The position numbers and the translations under genes were made by a program. From Sva-07 sp963716095 (GTDB lineage: Bacteria; Actinomycetota; Acidimicrobiia; Acidimicrobiales; Ilumatobacteraceae), in contig CAVQSV010000023.1 of the NCBI GenBank assembly GCA_963716095.1, positions 744,001 through 808,000 on the forward strand: DNA of 64,000 nt, written 5' to 3'. Positions 41,236-50,138 of this stretch are shown in pieces; the stretch's first letter is position 1; the number at the start of each line of letters is the position of its first letter. A model generated the notes under the pieces. That model ran no database searches. It was not told where the DNA came from and was given only the letters and a program-made list of their open reading frames with translations.

Positions 41236-42972
41236 TCAGGAGGTTGGTCCGCGCTGGAGGCGGCCGGGGCGGGCGCCGGTGAGTGCGCCGTTTTCGGCGA
41301 TCACCTCGCCGCGCTTGATGGTGGCGAGATAGCCGTCGGCGCCCTGCATCAGCCGGGTACCGCCGGCGGGGAGATCGTCGATCAGCACCGGCGGGTGCAG
41401 GGTGAGGTGCTCGTGGTCGATCACGTTGATGTCGGCGAGCATTCCTGGAGCGATCACGCCGCGGTCGGTCCAGCCCACGTGGCGCGCGGTGCGCTGGGTC
41501 TGCTGGTGGACGACGTACTCGAGTGGCAGCTGCTCACCTCGGTTGCGGTCGCGGGTCCAATGGGTGATCGCCGTGGTGGGAAAGCTGCCGTCGCAGATCG
41601 AGTTGCAGTGGGCGCCAGCGTCGGAGAGGCCGAACATCGCGTTCGGTGAGGTCAACATCTCGCGGACGTCGCCGAGGTCGCCGCGGGCGTAGTTCATCAA
41701 CGGGATGTAGAGCAGTCGGCTGCCGTCGTCGTCGAGCAGCAGGTCGTAGAGCAGTTCATCGGGCCGGGCGCCCGCGGTTGCCGCTCGCCCGGCGACGCTG
41801 TCGGCGGGAGTCGGCTCGTAGTCCGGCGGATCCGACAACGGGTACATGCGGTCGTAGCCGGAGTGCAGGATGCCCACGAATCCGGTCGGGCTGGACGCTG
41901 CGTGCTCGTCGAGCAGCGTGCGCCGAACCTTCGGGTCGCGCAGCCGACCCAACCGTTCGTCGTGGTCGAGCGTGTGGAGCTGGCGATACGAGGGGCAGAA
42001 CATGAACGGGTTGGCCGTTGCCTGCAGTCCGATCAGCACACCGATCGGGCGCACTGCGACCTGTGCCTTCACGTCGGCCCCGGCTGCATTCCATTGATCG
42101 ATCGCAGCGAGGAGTTCGCGGAAACGGTCGGGGGCGTCGTCGTTCTGCTGCACGGTGAAGCTGAGCGGACGGCCGACCTCGTTGGCGATTCGACCGAGCA
42201 GTTCGATCTCGTGGGCAACCAGTTCGTCGTCGGTCGACTGATACGCATCGGAGATCAGCTGGATCACGCCAGCGTCGGCCCGTCGGAGGGCGGCGGCGAT
42301 GCCGAGTACCTCGTCTGCACCGGCGCGGAGGGTGCCGATCTGTTGGCCGCGCGAGGTTCGGTGGACGTAGGTGCGCGACGTGGTGAACCCGAGCGCGCCA
42401 GCGTGAATCGCTGCCTCGCACAGCTCGGACATCTCCTCGATCTCGGCGTCGGTGGCAACGGCCTCGACGTCGGCACCACGGTTGCCCATCACATACGTGC
42501 GCAGCGCGGCGTGGGGAATCTGGGTACCGACATCGACGGTCCAGCGCATCGTGTCGAGCAGGTCGAGATACTCCGGGAACGTCTCCCAACCCCACGTCAT
42601 GCCTTCGCTGAGAGCCGTGCCCGGGATGTCTTCGACGCCTTCGAGCAATTCGATCAGGAACTGGTGCTGATCGGGCTTGACCGGGGCGAACCCGACGCCG
42701 CAGTTGCCGAGCAGGATCGAGGTCACGCCGTTGATCGAGGATGGGGCCACGTCGGGGTCCCAGGTGACCTGACCGTCGTAGTGGGTGTGGATGTCGACCC
42801 AACCTGGGGTGACGATCATTCCGTCGGCGTCGATCTCGCGGCGAGCGGCGCCGACGGTGCCGGGAGCGCCAACTGTGGTGATCAGTTCACCGTCGATCGC
42901 CAGGTCAGCGAGCCGTCGTTCGGCACCGGTTCCGTCGACCACCATGCCATTGCGAATCACCAGATCGTGCAT
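41236..42972 (-). CDS. Amidohydrolase, N-acyl-D-amino-acid deacylase type
   Basis: The 578-residue enzyme begins with the composite-domain strand HDLVIRNGMVVDGTGAERR. The metal-binding HxH follows in PGWVDIHTHYDGQVTWDP (about residues 57-74). Family landmarks include GNCGVGFAP, GALGFTTSRTYVHR, FGLSDAGAHCNSICDG (Asp/His near residue 465) and a C-terminal GVIAPGMLADINVID. D-aminoacylase relatives hydrolyse N-acyl-D-amino acids, but members of this clade act on many cyclic or acylated amides, so the substrate is open. TAGCGT lies 6 nt before the ATG with no Shine-Dalgarno. Confidence 0.9.
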   Translation of the reverse strand: MHDLVIRNGMVVDGTGAERRLADLAIDGELITTVGAPGTVGAARREIDADGMIVTPGWVDIHTHYDGQVTWDPDVAPSSINGVTSILLGNCGVGFAPVKPDQHQFLIELLEGVEDIPGTALSEGMTWGWETFPEYLDLLDTMRWTVDVGTQIPHAALRTYVMGNRGADVEAVATDAEIEEMSELCEAAIHAGALGFTTSRTYVHRTSRGQQIGTLRAGADEVLGIAAALRRADAGVIQLISDAYQSTDDELVAHEIELLGRIANEVGRPLSFTVQQNDDAPDRFRELLAAIDQWNAAGADVKAQVAVRPIGVLIGLQATANPFMFCPSYRQLHTLDHDERLGRLRDPKVRRTLLDEHAASSPTGFVGILHSGYDRMYPLSDPPDYEPTPADSVAGRAATAGARPDELLYDLLLDDDGSRLLYIPLMNYARGDLGDVREMLTSPNAMFGLSDAGAHCNSICDGSFPTTAITHWTRDRNRGEQLPLEYVVHQQTQRTARHVGWTDRGVIAPGMLADINVIDHEHLTLHPPVLIDDLPAGGTRLMQGADGYLATIKRGEVIAENGALTGARPGRLQRGPTS

Positions 42973-42978
42973 GTGTGA

Positions 42979-42984
42979 ACGCTA
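42979..42984 (-). promoter_or_regulatory. Leaderless-type -10 box of amidohydrolase gene
   Basis: TAGCGT on the minus strand ends 6 nt before the ATG. Confidence 0.45.
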
Positions 42985-43031
42985 GCAACCAGCCCGTGGG
43001 CAGCGTCGGCCGGGCACCCGACCGTTGCCGG

Positions 43032-44246
43032 TCAGGCGGCGGTTCTTCGGTTGGGCGGGTTGGTGATGCGAATGGTGCCGTCGGGGAGTCGGAGCGTGAG
43101 TTGTCGATTGGGTCCGAGTTCGATGATCCAGCCGTCGTTGTGAATTCTGTGATGGTGGACGCTGCACACTGGCAGCAGATTGGAGAGATCGGTGAGCCCG
43201 CCGTTGCGCCACCAGATGATGTGGTGCAGTTCGCAGCGGTCGTAGGCGACCGAACACCCAGGGATCGAGCAGCACGAGTACAACGCTCGGAGCGCCCGAC
43301 GTTGCGCGCGGTTGGCGAGGCGCGTGGCGCGGCCCTGGTCGAGGGTGCCGGGGGCGTAGAGCACGACGCCGTTGCGGACGATGACGGCAGTGGTGTCGGC
43401 GTTGCCAGCGAGTTCGGCGATGATCCGTGCGGGCAGTTCGATGGGGATGGCGAACTCGACAACGGGTCCGGTGCGTTCGGGGGCGTCGGCGTCGATGACC
43501 GCCACGTATTCGGGTCGGCCCATCTTGGCGCCACCGGCGCCGCTGGCGAGGCGTGCCAGCGCGTGTGCGGCGAGGAATTGCTGGCGTTCGATCGGGTCGG
43601 TGGGGCAGTGGGTAGGTGTTGCCTCGGCGAACAGTGTCTCGACGGCGGTGTCGAGTTTCGCGGACACCTTGAGGGCGGCGATCGGGTCGAATCGGCCGCT
43701 GAGGCACCACATGCCTTCGGCGTCGGTCCACGTTCGTAGCCGGGTGTTGCGTTGCTGACGGGTGAGGCGGTCGATGCCATCGTCGCTGAGCAGCCTCGTG
43801 GCTTCCAATGCGACTCGTCGTCGGAACTCGTCGACGGTGGCGGCTTCGGCGATGGCGGCGAGATCGTCGACGCGGTCGAACAACTTGGCGCGTTGTCGGG
43901 CGTCGAGTTGCTTGGACGAGCGGGTGACGGCATCGACGTGTGCGGCGGTGATTGCGCCGTGGTCGAGTTTGCTCGCGAGGGCGGGTACGTGGGTCAGGGT
44001 GTCGGAGCGCTCTTTGGTCTTCGATGCCTGGCCGACCGACGTCTTCGATGCTGCTGCGATCGTGGCTTCGGGGAACGAAACGTGGGCGCTGAGCCGAGCA
44101 ACGAGGCTGGCTTGGCGGGCCTCGACCCATCCGGCCAACTGACGGGCGGTGACCAGGGCGGATTCGAGTTCGACTGCGTCTGCGGCGGTGTCGGCGTCGA
44201 TCGACGACAGCCGCTCGACCCGCTCGATCACCGCACCGATCTCCAT
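43032..44246 (-). CDS. DUF222 / HNH endonuclease (13E12-type repeat protein)
   Basis: The 404-residue protein has a helical N-terminal DUF222 region (about residues 1-280) and a C-terminal HNH nuclease (about 325-375) with CSIPGC, CELHHIIWWRNGG and NLLPVCSVHHHRIH; the HH/N/H metal site is complete. This family is multicopy and strain-variable in actinobacteria, first seen as the mycobacterial 13E12 repeats, and may be mobile. The ATG at 44246 is preferred over 44258 because TATGGT lies exactly 7 nt upstream. Function in the host is unknown. Confidence 0.9.
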   Translation of the reverse strand: MEIGAVIERVERLSSIDADTAADAVELESALVTARQLAGWVEARQASLVARLSAHVSFPEATIAAASKTSVGQASKTKERSDTLTHVPALASKLDHGAITAAHVDAVTRSSKQLDARQRAKLFDRVDDLAAIAEAATVDEFRRRVALEATRLLSDDGIDRLTRQQRNTRLRTWTDAEGMWCLSGRFDPIAALKVSAKLDTAVETLFAEATPTHCPTDPIERQQFLAAHALARLASGAGGAKMGRPEYVAVIDADAPERTGPVVEFAIPIELPARIIAELAGNADTTAVIVRNGVVLYAPGTLDQGRATRLANRAQRRALRALYSCCSIPGCSVAYDRCELHHIIWWRNGGLTDLSNLLPVCSVHHHRIHNDGWIIELGPNRQLTLRLPDGTIRITNPPNRRTAA

Positions 44247-44253
44247 ACGTCCA

Positions 44254-44259
44254 ACCATA
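44254..44259 (-). promoter_or_regulatory. Leaderless-type -10 box of DUF222 gene
   Basis: TATGGT on the minus strand, 7 nt before the preferred ATG. It overlaps the alternative start at 44258, which argues for the shorter protein. Confidence 0.4.
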
Positions 44260-44310
44260 CGTAGGGGGTGTCACAGAGATGATGAGAAGACCGCTGTGTG
44301 CAACGCTTGA

Positions 44311-44520
44311 CTGAAGGGGGGTGAAGGGACGCCGACGGGGACTGTCACGTTGCTGTTCACCGACATCGAGGGTTCAACGCGCGCCTGGCAGGCCGATCCC
44401 GAGAAGATGGGGCGAGCGGCGGCAACCCACGACCGGTTGGTGCGGACGTGCATCGAAGGCGCAGGCGGCTACGTCTTCGCACTCGGCGGCGATGTCGGTG
44501 ATGATGGTCCGACGCCGGTA
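44311..44520 (+). pseudogene. Remnant of a class III adenylate/guanylate cyclase
   Basis: One frame reads TGTVTLLFTDIEGSTRAWQ followed by HDRLVRTCIEGAGGYVFALG, the unmistakable start of a class III nucleotide cyclase, including the metal-binding Asp of FTDIEGS. The match ends at about 44510, where the second catalytic half (usually GDGFxxxF) should follow and instead unrelated sequence begins. No good in-frame start precedes it. The gene is truncated at both ends. Confidence 0.7.
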
Positions 44521-44977
44521 CCTGTCGCTCTTGGGTGTCCCACCGTCATCTCCTGCGTCACTCGAGTCGGCCAGCGACATCGACGCCGATGTCCCCGAGA
44601 TCAGGGAGATGGTCCTCGAAGAAGTGCGGTACGCCCGCGATCTCCTCACCGAGCGCTGACTGGCCTCCCACAAGATGCGTCGTCGTGGCGGGAGCGGCGT
44701 ACCCGTTGCTGGCGAAGCGTCGATGGAACTCCTCGGTGAGCGCCTGGGGCCCCGGGCGCTCGGTGACGGAGCAGGAAAGGCACGTGTTCTGCATCGACGA
44801 CGTCCAGCCCGTCGGCCTCGCTCTTCATCGCACTCTCCCCGGGTCAGGCCTCGTGAACCGACTGTTGCTCACCCGGAGGGTGGCCGAGAGTGGACACGAA
44901 TCGTGACAGTTTTCACTCGCACGGCCCCGTGAGCTGGCCTACGGTCCTCGATGGGGAACAGCGAGAGGGGAACGCAC
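44521..44977. other. Degenerate intergenic region
   Basis: About 450 nt between the cyclase remnant and the acyl-CoA ligase. Short frames exist on both strands, for example minus 44794-44558 (78 codons), but none has a recognisable domain or a convincing start signal. I read it as decayed sequence. A GAGAGGGG before ATG 44978 is the ribosome-binding site of the next gene. Confidence 0.45.
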
Positions 44978-46534
44978 ATGACGATCGGACTGCGGGAGCA
45001 TGCGGCTGCACGCGGCGACGACTGGTCACTCGATGACGGGGACCGCCGGTTGACCTGGGTCGAGGAGAACGCTCGGACGAACCAGCTCGTCCACGGCTTG
45101 CGCGGGCTCGGACTCGGAGCGCACTCGTGCATCGCGATCCTTGGTGGCAACCGTCGAGAGTGGGTCGAGACGGTGAACGCCGCGTCGCGCAGCAGCATGG
45201 TGTGGGTGCCGATCAACTGGCACTTCTCGGTCGACGAGGTCGCCTACGTGCTCGAGAACTCGCGAGCCGATGCGATCCTCGCCGACGCCGACTTCGGCGA
45301 CACTGCCGGTGCGGCGGCCGACCAGGCGGGGGTGAAGATCCGGATCGCCTACAACGGCGCCATCGACGGCTTCGCCGACTACGACGACCTGCTCGCCGCC
45401 TCGTCGGCCGACGAGCCCGTCGATCAGGGCCGCGGCCGGCCGATGCTGTACACCTCGGGCACCACCGGGCGGCCGAAGGGCGTCGTCCCGGTCGTGGAGA
45501 CACTCGGGTCGGACATCGGTCAGCAACTCGAGGCGATGCACACAACGTTCGCGCAGTGGGGCGTCCCGACCGCCGACGGCATCGCCTACAACGGTGCACC
45601 GCTCTACCACGCAGGACCCTTCGCGTTCGGCTATCAGTTCCACGCCGCCGGATCGAAGCTGATCCTGCGTCCGAAGTGGGACGCCGAGGACATGTTGCGC
45701 CTCATCGAGGTCGAGCGGATCACCACCGCCTACGCCGTGCCGACGCACTTCGCCCGCCTGCTCAAGCTGCCCGACGACACACGGAACCGGTACGACGTGT
45801 CGAGCCTCCGATCGGTGTGGCACACCGCTGCGCCATGCCCGCCGGAGATCAAACGGCGCATGATCGAGTGGTGGGGACCGGTGATCAACGAGCTGTACGG
45901 CGCGAGCGAGGGTGGGTTCGGTGGCACCTCGTTCACCTGCACGTCGGAGGAGTGGCTGGCCCACCCGGGCACCGTCGGCAAGCCGAACGCCAACACCGAG
46001 GTCCACATCCTCGACGACGACGACAACGACCTCGGGCCACACGAAGCGGGCCGCATCTATGTGCGGGCTCGATCCGGTGGCGACTTCGCCTACCTCGGCG
46101 ACGACGACAAGACCGAGTCGGCGCACCTCGGGCCGGCGATGTACAGCTTCGGCGACATCGGCTACACCGACGACGACGGCTTCCTCTACCTCTCCGACCG
46201 GCAGATCGACATGATCATCTCCGGCGGCGTCAACATCTACCCCGCCGAGATCGAGGCAGCGCTCGCTGCGCACGACCTGGTGGTCGACGTGTCGGTGTTC
46301 GGGATCCCCGACGACGAGTTCGGTGAACAGGTGAAGGCTGCTGTGGAACTCGTCGACGGCGCCGACCCCGGCGCCGCGGAGACCGTGCTCCGCAACCACT
46401 GCCGCGAGCACCTCGCCGGCTACATGGTGCCGCGCTCGTTCGACTTCGGGCCGCTGCCGCGCACGCCGACCGGCAAGCTCCCGAAACGTCTCCTCCGAGC
46501 GAAGTATTGGGAAGGCACCGGCCGCACGATCTGA
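44978..46534 (+). CDS. AMP-dependent acyl-CoA synthetase/ligase
   Basis: The 518-residue enzyme activates a carboxylic acid as acyl-AMP and transfers it to CoA. The P-loop-like motif YTSGTTGRPKGV (about residues 157-168), ELYGASEGG (about 308), and hinge/A8 region LYLSDRQIDMIISGGVNIYP are present, and the catalytic Lys lies in RTPTGKLPKR near the C-terminus. The substrate is not evident; a fatty or aromatic acid is likely. ATG 44978 with GAGAGGGG upstream was chosen over an in-frame ATG 27 nt earlier. Convergent with the MFS gene. Confidence 0.92.
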   Translation: MTIGLREHAAARGDDWSLDDGDRRLTWVEENARTNQLVHGLRGLGLGAHSCIAILGGNRREWVETVNAASRSSMVWVPINWHFSVDEVAYVLENSRADAILADADFGDTAGAAADQAGVKIRIAYNGAIDGFADYDDLLAASSADEPVDQGRGRPMLYTSGTTGRPKGVVPVVETLGSDIGQQLEAMHTTFAQWGVPTADGIAYNGAPLYHAGPFAFGYQFHAAGSKLILRPKWDAEDMLRLIEVERITTAYAVPTHFARLLKLPDDTRNRYDVSSLRSVWHTAAPCPPEIKRRMIEWWGPVINELYGASEGGFGGTSFTCTSEEWLAHPGTVGKPNANTEVHILDDDDNDLGPHEAGRIYVRARSGGDFAYLGDDDKTESAHLGPAMYSFGDIGYTDDDGFLYLSDRQIDMIISGGVNIYPAEIEAALAAHDLVVDVSVFGIPDDEFGEQVKAAVELVDGADPGAAETVLRNHCREHLAGYMVPRSFDFGPLPRTPTGKLPKRLLRAKYWEGTGRTI

Positions 46535-46587
46535 CGGCGAACGTGCCGGCAGGCCATGCCCCCAGAACAGATCGAGGATCGATGCTG

Positions 46588-48051
46588 CTATCGACGGGAG
46601 CGGAGGTACGAGCGGGGGATGGCGCCGCTGACACCGACGAGTTCTCGGTTGGGGTCGTCGACGTGCTCGATGTCGGGCGGTGTCGAACGCATCATCGCAG
46701 CGAAGACCAACGCCGCTGCGCCGATACCTGCGCCCACCAGATAGGCGGTCAGGAAGTCCGACGCCTGTTCGGTGCCGCCGTAGATCGACGTGAGCGTGGA
46801 GATACCGAGGGCGCTGCCGACCTGGAACGCCATGCGTTGTGCAGCCGCAGCGATGCCGAGGTCTGCTTCGTCGACCGAGTTCGACATCGTGGCGGTGATC
46901 GTGGGCTGGGCCGTGCCGTTGCCGATCCCCTGAATGATCAGCCCGATGATCGCGATCCACAACAGGTCTGCGGATCCTCCGAGTCCGAGCAGCACCAGTG
47001 CGATGGCGATGGCGGCCGAGCCGAAGACGGCGACCGGGCGTTCGCCGATCCGAGTGGCGAGCGTCCCGCCGATGGGGGAGGTGATCGCGAACGATGCCGG
47101 ACGGAGCAGCATCACCAACGACGTGGCAGAGACCGACAGTGCGAACACCGACTGCAACATCAGCGGTGCCAGGACGAATCCGCCCATGTAGGCAGCGCCG
47201 GAGAACAGCGCCGCGAGCATCGCCGTGGTGAAGTTCCGTCGTCGGAAGAACTCGAGCGGGAGCAATGGAAACGCAACCCGGGCTTCGACCAGGCAGAACG
47301 CGATCAGCCCGGCGATGCCCATGACGAACGCGGCGACGATCACACCGTCGACACCGCGAGCGGGCACCTGGTTGAGCGCGAACATCAGGGCGCCGGTTGC
47401 CACGGCGAGGGTGAGCGCTCCGGGCACGTCGAAGCCGACATCGGTGCGAAGCGGGGTCTCGCGCAAGACGAGATACGCGGCGATGACCGGGATGACCGAG
47501 AGCGCTGCCTGGATCCCGAACATCGGTCGCCATCCGACGGCGTCGATCAGCGGACCACCGATCACCAGCCCGATCGCCGGGGAGCCGGCGGCGACGAATG
47601 CCCACCAGCCCATTGCCTTGGCGCGTTCGCTGCGGGCGTACACGCTGTTGATCAACGCCATCGATGACGGGATCGTGGCGCCGCCGATCATCACCGCCAA
47701 GCCGCGCATGGCGATCAACGAGATCGGATCCCATGCGAACACGGTGAGTGCGGTGATGCCGGTCGAGATCGTGAACCCGGTGAGGAACACGCGACGGTGC
47801 CCGTAGAGGTCGCCCAACTTGCCGAGAATCGGCAGCGCGACCGCCGAGGCGAGCAATGGGGCGGAGATCACCCAGGCGATCAGCGTTTCGGTGGTGTCGA
47901 AGTCGTCGGCGATCGTCGACAGGCTCACGGCGAGGAGCGTCACGGGGAAGGTGGTGGCGAACATCCCTGCCAAGGCGGTGAGCAGTACCCAGCGCTTGTA
48001 GCCGTCGTGAGCGTCGAGCCTGGCCTGGATGGCGCCGCGCGCGACGTTCAT
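46588..48051 (-). CDS. MFS exporter, DHA2 (14-helix) type
   Basis: The 487-residue protein has about 14 hydrophobic helices. Motif A between helices 2 and 3 reads LGKLGDLYGHRRVFLTG, and motif C-like SPAIGLVIGGPLID lies in helix 5. These place it with drug:H+ antiporter-2 exporters, which expel toxic cations, dyes or antibiotics. The ATG (MNVARG) with GGAG 5 nt upstream was chosen; an ATG six codons earlier is also possible. No regulator is adjacent. Confidence 0.88.
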   Translation of the reverse strand: MNVARGAIQARLDAHDGYKRWVLLTALAGMFATTFPVTLLAVSLSTIADDFDTTETLIAWVISAPLLASAVALPILGKLGDLYGHRRVFLTGFTISTGITALTVFAWDPISLIAMRGLAVMIGGATIPSSMALINSVYARSERAKAMGWWAFVAAGSPAIGLVIGGPLIDAVGWRPMFGIQAALSVIPVIAAYLVLRETPLRTDVGFDVPGALTLAVATGALMFALNQVPARGVDGVIVAAFVMGIAGLIAFCLVEARVAFPLLPLEFFRRRNFTTAMLAALFSGAAYMGGFVLAPLMLQSVFALSVSATSLVMLLRPASFAITSPIGGTLATRIGERPVAVFGSAAIAIALVLLGLGGSADLLWIAIIGLIIQGIGNGTAQPTITATMSNSVDEADLGIAAAAQRMAFQVGSALGISTLTSIYGGTEQASDFLTAYLVGAGIGAAALVFAAMMRSTPPDIEHVDDPNRELVGVSGAIPRSYLRSRR

Positions 48052-48190
48052 CCGTTCGGCTCCGACCATTCCGGCGAGGGTAACGCCGCAGCGACCGCAC
48101 TGGCACGCCGTGCCAAACCCCGATTCCTCACACAAACGGTGGTTGGTTGGGCCCGTAGCACACCGTCCGCGAAATCGGGCGGACCGCCCA

Positions 48191-48219
48191 TTGGATCTGC
48201 GAAAGGGTCCCGCTAGCAT
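48191..48219 (+). promoter_or_regulatory. Promoter of infA-rpoA operon
   Basis: TTGGAT, 17 nt, TAGCAT. The leader to infA would be about 80 nt. It includes a short ATG frame (MHAPNE then TGA) whose stop overlaps the infA Shine-Dalgarno. Confidence 0.7.
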
Positions 48220-48305
48220 GACACGCCGGTCTGTTCACAGGCCATCCGTGTGCCGTGCAAGCGGTCCGGATGTCATGCACGCCCCGAACGAGTGAGGAGA
48301 AGCCC

Positions 48306-48530
48306 CTGCCAAAGCCAAAGGAAGATGCGATCGTGCTGGAAGGCAAGATCCTCGAATCGCTTCCGAACGCAATGTTCAAGGTCGCGCTCGACAACGGGCA
48401 CGAAGTCTTGGCCCACATCTCCGGAAAGATGCGCATGCACTACATCCGCATCCTTCCCGGCGACAAGGTGCAGGTGGAACTCACCCCCTACGACCTCACC
48501 CGAGGTCGCATCACGTACAGGTACAAGTAA
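48306..48530 (+). CDS. infA: Translation initiation factor IF-1 (CTG start)
   Basis: The 74-residue OB-fold protein has KEDAIVLEGKILESLPNAMF, the HISGKMRMHYIRILPGDKV signature and ends DLTRGRITYRYK. IF-1 binds the 30S A site during initiation. The conserved protein begins at (M)PKPKEDAIV, and that codon is CTG with GAGGAG 6 nt upstream. The only in-frame ATG (48270) would add 12 residues unlike any IF-1 (SCTPRTSEEKP) and has no ribosome-binding site. CTG is therefore the likely start, rare for such a gene. The gene heads the infA-rpmJ-rpsM-rpsK-rpsD-rpoA-rplQ operon. Confidence 0.92.
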   Translation: MPKPKEDAIVLEGKILESLPNAMFKVALDNGHEVLAHISGKMRMHYIRILPGDKVQVELTPYDLTRGRITYRYK

Positions 48531-48540
48531 GAGAGCAACC

Positions 48541-48654
48541 ATGAAAGTACGACCCAGCGTCAAGCCGATGTGCGACAACTGCAAGGTGATCCGTCGCCAT
48601 CGCCGCATCATGGTCATCTGCACCAATCCCCGTCACAAACAGCGCCAGGGCTGA
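48541..48654 (+). CDS. rpmJ: Ribosomal protein bL36
   Basis: The 37-residue protein MKVRPSVKPMCDNCKVIRRH and so on has the zinc ligands C11, C14, C27 and H32, the zinc-binding form of bL36. It follows infA by 10 nt. Confidence 0.97.
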   Translation: MKVRPSVKPMCDNCKVIRRHRRIMVICTNPRHKQRQG

Positions 48655-48673
48655 GGGGCACAGGAGAAATCAC

Positions 48674-49054
48674 ATGGCACGTATCGCCGGCGTCGACATC
48701 CCCCGCGAAAAGCGGTTGGAGATCTCGCTCACCTACATCTTCGGGATCGGTCTGCCCACGTCGCAGAAGATCTGCGCAGATCTCGACCTCGACCCCAACA
48801 CCAAGGTGTCGAACCTCACCGAGGACGAGATCAACCGCATCCGTACCTACATCGACCAGAACCTCAAGATCGAAGGTGACCTGCGCCGCGACGTGCAGGG
48901 AGACATCAAGCGCAAGATCGAGATCGGCTGCCTCCAAGGCGTCCGTCACCGCAAGGGCCTTCCCGTCCGCGGTCAGCGCACCCACACCAACGCTCGCACC
49001 CGCAAGGGTCCGAAGCGCACCGTCGCCAACAAGAAGAAGGCAGTGAGGAAGTAA
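48674..49054 (+). CDS. rpsM: Ribosomal protein uS13
   Basis: The 126-residue protein begins MARIAGVDIPREKRLEISLT and has the LPVRGQRTHTNARTRKGPKR basic tail that touches P-site tRNA. AGGAGAAATC precedes the ATG. The stop overlaps the rpsK start by one base. Confidence 0.97.
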   Translation: MARIAGVDIPREKRLEISLTYIFGIGLPTSQKICADLDLDPNTKVSNLTEDEINRIRTYIDQNLKIEGDLRRDVQGDIKRKIEIGCLQGVRHRKGLPVRGQRTHTNARTRKGPKRTVANKKKAVRK

Positions 49055-49449
49055 TGGCGAAGCCAACCGCGACACGCCGTCCGCGCAAGCGCGACCGCAA
49101 GAACGTCAGCACGGGCATCGTGCACATCAAGAGCTCGTTCAACAACACGATCGTCTCGATCACCGACACCGAAGGCAACGTCATTGCGTGGGCATCTTCG
49201 GGTGGTGTCGGCTTCAAGGGCAGCCGCAAGAGCACGCCCTATGCCGCACAGCAGGCCGCCGAAAAGGCCGGCAAGGCTGCCATCGAGCACGGCATGCGCC
49301 GCGCCGAGGTGCAGGTCAAGGGCCCGGGCTCGGGCCGTGACACCGCCGTGCGCTCCATCCAGCAGACCGGTATCGAGGTCACCTCGATCAAGGACGTCAC
49401 CCCGGTTCCCCACAACGGGTGCCGTCAGCCGAAGCGTCGGCGCGGCTAA
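49054..49449 (+). CDS. rpsK: Ribosomal protein uS11
   Basis: The 131-residue protein has IVHIKSSFNNTIVSITDTEG, SSGGVGFKGSRKSTPYAAQ and the C-terminal DVTPVPHNGCRQPKRRRG. uS11 forms the platform near the E site. Confidence 0.97.
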   Translation: MAKPTATRRPRKRDRKNVSTGIVHIKSSFNNTIVSITDTEGNVIAWASSGGVGFKGSRKSTPYAAQQAAEKAGKAAIEHGMRRAEVQVKGPGSGRDTAVRSIQQTGIEVTSIKDVTPVPHNGCRQPKRRRG

Positions 49450-49463
49450 GGAGAAGACAGAAA

Positions 49464-50081
49464 ATGGCTCGTTACACCGGACCCAAGGTGCGCATCTCGC
49501 GCCGCCTGTCGGTCAACATCTTCGAAAATGAGAAGGGCCGTCAGGCGCTCGAGCGCCGTCCCTTCCCCCCAGGCCAGCACGGCCGCACGCGCCGCCGCAA
49601 CGCAGGCAGCGAGTACCTCGCCCAGATGCAGGAGAAGCAGAAGGCGAAGTACATCTACGGGGTGCTCGAGAAGCAGTTCCACAAGACCTACCTCGAAGCC
49701 CAGCGTCTGCAGGGCCCCACCGGTGAGATCCTGCTGCGACTGCTCGAACAGCGCCTCGACAACGTCGTGTACCGCGCCGGTTGGGCATCCAGCCGTCCGC
49801 AGGCCCGCCAGTTCGTGAACCACGGCCTGATCCAGGTCGACGGCAAGCGCGTCGACATCGCCAGCTTCCGGTGCAAGAAGGATCACGTGATCTCGCTGTC
49901 GCCCAAGGCGCAGAAGATGATCGTCATCCAGCACAACATCGACACGCTCGACCGCTCGCTCGTCGGGTGGCTCGAGTCGAGCGACGGTGGCAAGGCTGTG
50001 ACGGTTCGCAGCCTGCCCGAACGAGAGCACATCGACATCCCGGTGCGCGAGTCGCTCATCGTCGAGCTCTACTCCAAGTAA
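49464..50081 (+). CDS. rpsD: Ribosomal protein uS4
   Basis: The 205-residue protein begins MARYTGPKVRISRRLSVN and has the S4 RNA-binding fold RLDNVVYRAGWASSRPQARQ (about residues 93-112). uS4 starts 30S assembly and takes part in fidelity. The N-terminal zinc cysteines of some S4 proteins are absent. AAGGAGAAGACAG is upstream; an upstream in-frame extension overlapping rpsK was rejected. Confidence 0.97.
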   Translation: MARYTGPKVRISRRLSVNIFENEKGRQALERRPFPPGQHGRTRRRNAGSEYLAQMQEKQKAKYIYGVLEKQFHKTYLEAQRLQGPTGEILLRLLEQRLDNVVYRAGWASSRPQARQFVNHGLIQVDGKRVDIASFRCKKDHVISLSPKAQKMIVIQHNIDTLDRSLVGWLESSDGGKAVTVRSLPEREHIDIPVRESLIVELYSK

Positions 50082-50138
50082 TTCCCCCTTCGAACGTCCC
50101 CGCTCGTCACCCGAACACCCGGAAAGGTCCCGGCACCA

